A DNA stretch of 64,000 bases from a virus. The translations under genes and the position numbers were made by a program. Positions within the stretch are counted from its first letter, which is position 1; each line of letters starts with the position of its first letter. Where the stretch lies: positions 1 to 64,000 of the IMG/VR virus record IMGVR_UViG_3300044814_000017; one strand, written 5' to 3'. The notes under the pieces were generated by a model, which saw only the letters and a list, made by a program, of their open reading frames with translations, ran no database searches and had not been told where the DNA came from. Below are positions 63,197-64,000 of the stretch, one piece after another.

Positions 63197-64000
63197 TTGG
63201 GAAAAGGGTCGCAGACTACTACAAATCAAACATCGTCATCCGCTGACCCGCAGGCCGCACAAGCCTATCGCGATCTTCTGACCCGTGCGCAAGGCGTGGC
63301 ATCGACGCCATATCAGGCCTACACGGGCGAGCTAACTGCTCCGGTCAACGCCCAGCAACAGTTAGGCATCGGCAACATTAATCAAAATGCCAATTTCGCG
63401 CAGCCGTTTGTACAGCAGGCGGCAGGAATTGCATCTGGAGCGGCGAATCCACTAACGCAGCAACAAATCCAGCAATACCAGAATCCTTATACGCAGAATG
63501 TTGTTGACGCGACGCAGGCGCAGTTCAATCGGAACAATGCGCAGCAGCAGGAGGCGTTAAAGGGCAACCAGATCGCTTCTGGGGCGTTCGGAGGCAACCG
63601 GAACGGCATTGGTGCGGCGAATCTATCGAGCCAACAGGCGACGCAGCAAAATCCAATCATCGCGGGGCTGTATTCCAATTCCTATAATCAGGGTGTGGCT
63701 ACAGCCGGACAGCAGTTCCAGCAGAATCCGCTTGCGGCGGGGAATGCCATTGCGAATTTTGGCTTATCTGGACAGGGTGCCGCGCTGTCTGGCGCTGGGG
63801 CACAACTCGGGGCTGGCACGCTGCAGCAGCAGACGCAGCAGCAGGCCGATACGGCGAGATATGGCCAATATGCGCAAGGACAGGCCTTTCCGTATCAGCA
63901 GGCTCAATGGCTCGCCGGCATTGGTACTGGCGTGGGTTCGCAATTGGGCGGCACGTCCAGCGGTTCAACCACGGGGCCGGCTCCGAATCAATTCGCGCAA
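63197..64000 (+). CDS. Gln-rich internal virion (ejection-like) protein, partial
   Basis: A frame without stops runs from 63188 to the window end; the likely start is TTG 63197 (MGKGSQTTTNQTSS...). The next parts, SADPQAAQAYRDLLTRAQGVA and YQAYTGELTAPVNAQQQ, then FNRNNAQQQEALKGNQIASGAFGGNR, match the N-terminus of large Gln/Ala-rich podovirus proteins I recall from rhizobial phages, thought to be ejected or to line the tail. No ATG and no visible stop, so it is easy to overlook. The 3' end is beyond the window. Confidence 0.75.
   Translation, partial: MGKGSQTTTNQTSSSADPQAAQAYRDLLTRAQGVASTPYQAYTGELTAPVNAQQQLGIGNINQNANFAQPFVQQAAGIASGAANPLTQQQIQQYQNPYTQNVVDATQAQFNRNNAQQQEALKGNQIASGAFGGNRNGIGAANLSSQQATQQNPIIAGLYSNSYNQGVATAGQQFQQNPLAAGNAIANFGLSGQGAALSGAGAQLGAGTLQQQTQQQADTARYGQYAQGQAFPYQQAQWLAGIGTGVGSQLGGTSSGSTTGPAPNQFAQ

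Noticed and set aside
1-64000. Integrase or attachment site
   Set aside because: No tyrosine or serine recombinase is recognisable, and no partial tRNA repeat was noticed; the lifestyle cannot be decided from this window.

Overview
The window is 64 kb of tailed-phage (or prophage) DNA whose host is probably an alphaproteobacterium of the rhizobial/Bradyrhizobium type. Evidence for the host: a small protein matching the C-terminal domain of the alphaproteobacterial regulator GcrA, a protein with a GapR-like coiled coil, passenger genes typical of Hyphomicrobiales, and many small ORFs of kinds I recall from Bradyrhizobium-type phages. The virion set (large portal, gp4-like adaptor, P22 gp10-like tail hub, collar fibre, S74-peptidase fibre, Gln-rich putative ejection protein) points to a short-tailed podovirus. 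No integrase is visible, and both window ends cut genes, so the genome is larger than the window.

Layout. 1-1168: rightward genes, probably the end of the late/lysis region, the last carrying an in-frame amber. 1165-8929: a leftward early operon with mostly overlapping stop/start codons: DEDDh exonuclease, DUF1367-like protein, RecT/Bet annealase, HNH-like protein, NrdR-type zinc ribbon and many small proteins. 8930-9052: a divergent control region in which one 20-bp dyad supplies both -35 boxes; the rightward Cro/CI-like gene appears leaderless. 9053-17747: regulators (Cro-like, GcrA-like, GapR-like with AT-hook), RusA, SNF2-type helicase, beta-class DNA methyltransferase, and a T7 gp4-like primase-helicase whose zinc finger is in another frame. 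17744-19586: a C5 methyltransferase sharing its DNA with a second-frame ORF, both interrupted by a 962-bp inverted-repeat element. 19671-28250: a long run of small accessory genes, a 24-bp repeat protein, an unusual TnpB and two tRNA-Thr genes. 28254-41971: ParB-like protein, terminase subunits, portal, GroES-like protein, putative scaffold, glycosyltransferase and FkbM methyltransferase. 41972-45420: a 3,449-bp transposon-like island of bacterial genes splitting the FkbM gene. 45660-64000: capsid and tail genes, interrupted by two homing endonucleases.

The strongest new observations are the two insertions. Each has an exact 8-bp target duplication and terminal inverted repeats. In the first, precise excision restores the conserved C-termini of two overlapping reading frames at once, and the element carries four phage-like genes (including an HTH protein) but no transposase. 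In the second, the cargo is a SAM methyltransferase and regulatory-type genes plus a 5'-truncated IS1-family transposase. Also notable are a TnpB lacking the canonical RuvC-II glutamate and lying without transposon ends inside a gene run, the split primase, and a leader before rusA with two mutually exclusive hairpins. All family assignments come from motif recognition by eye; no database search was run.
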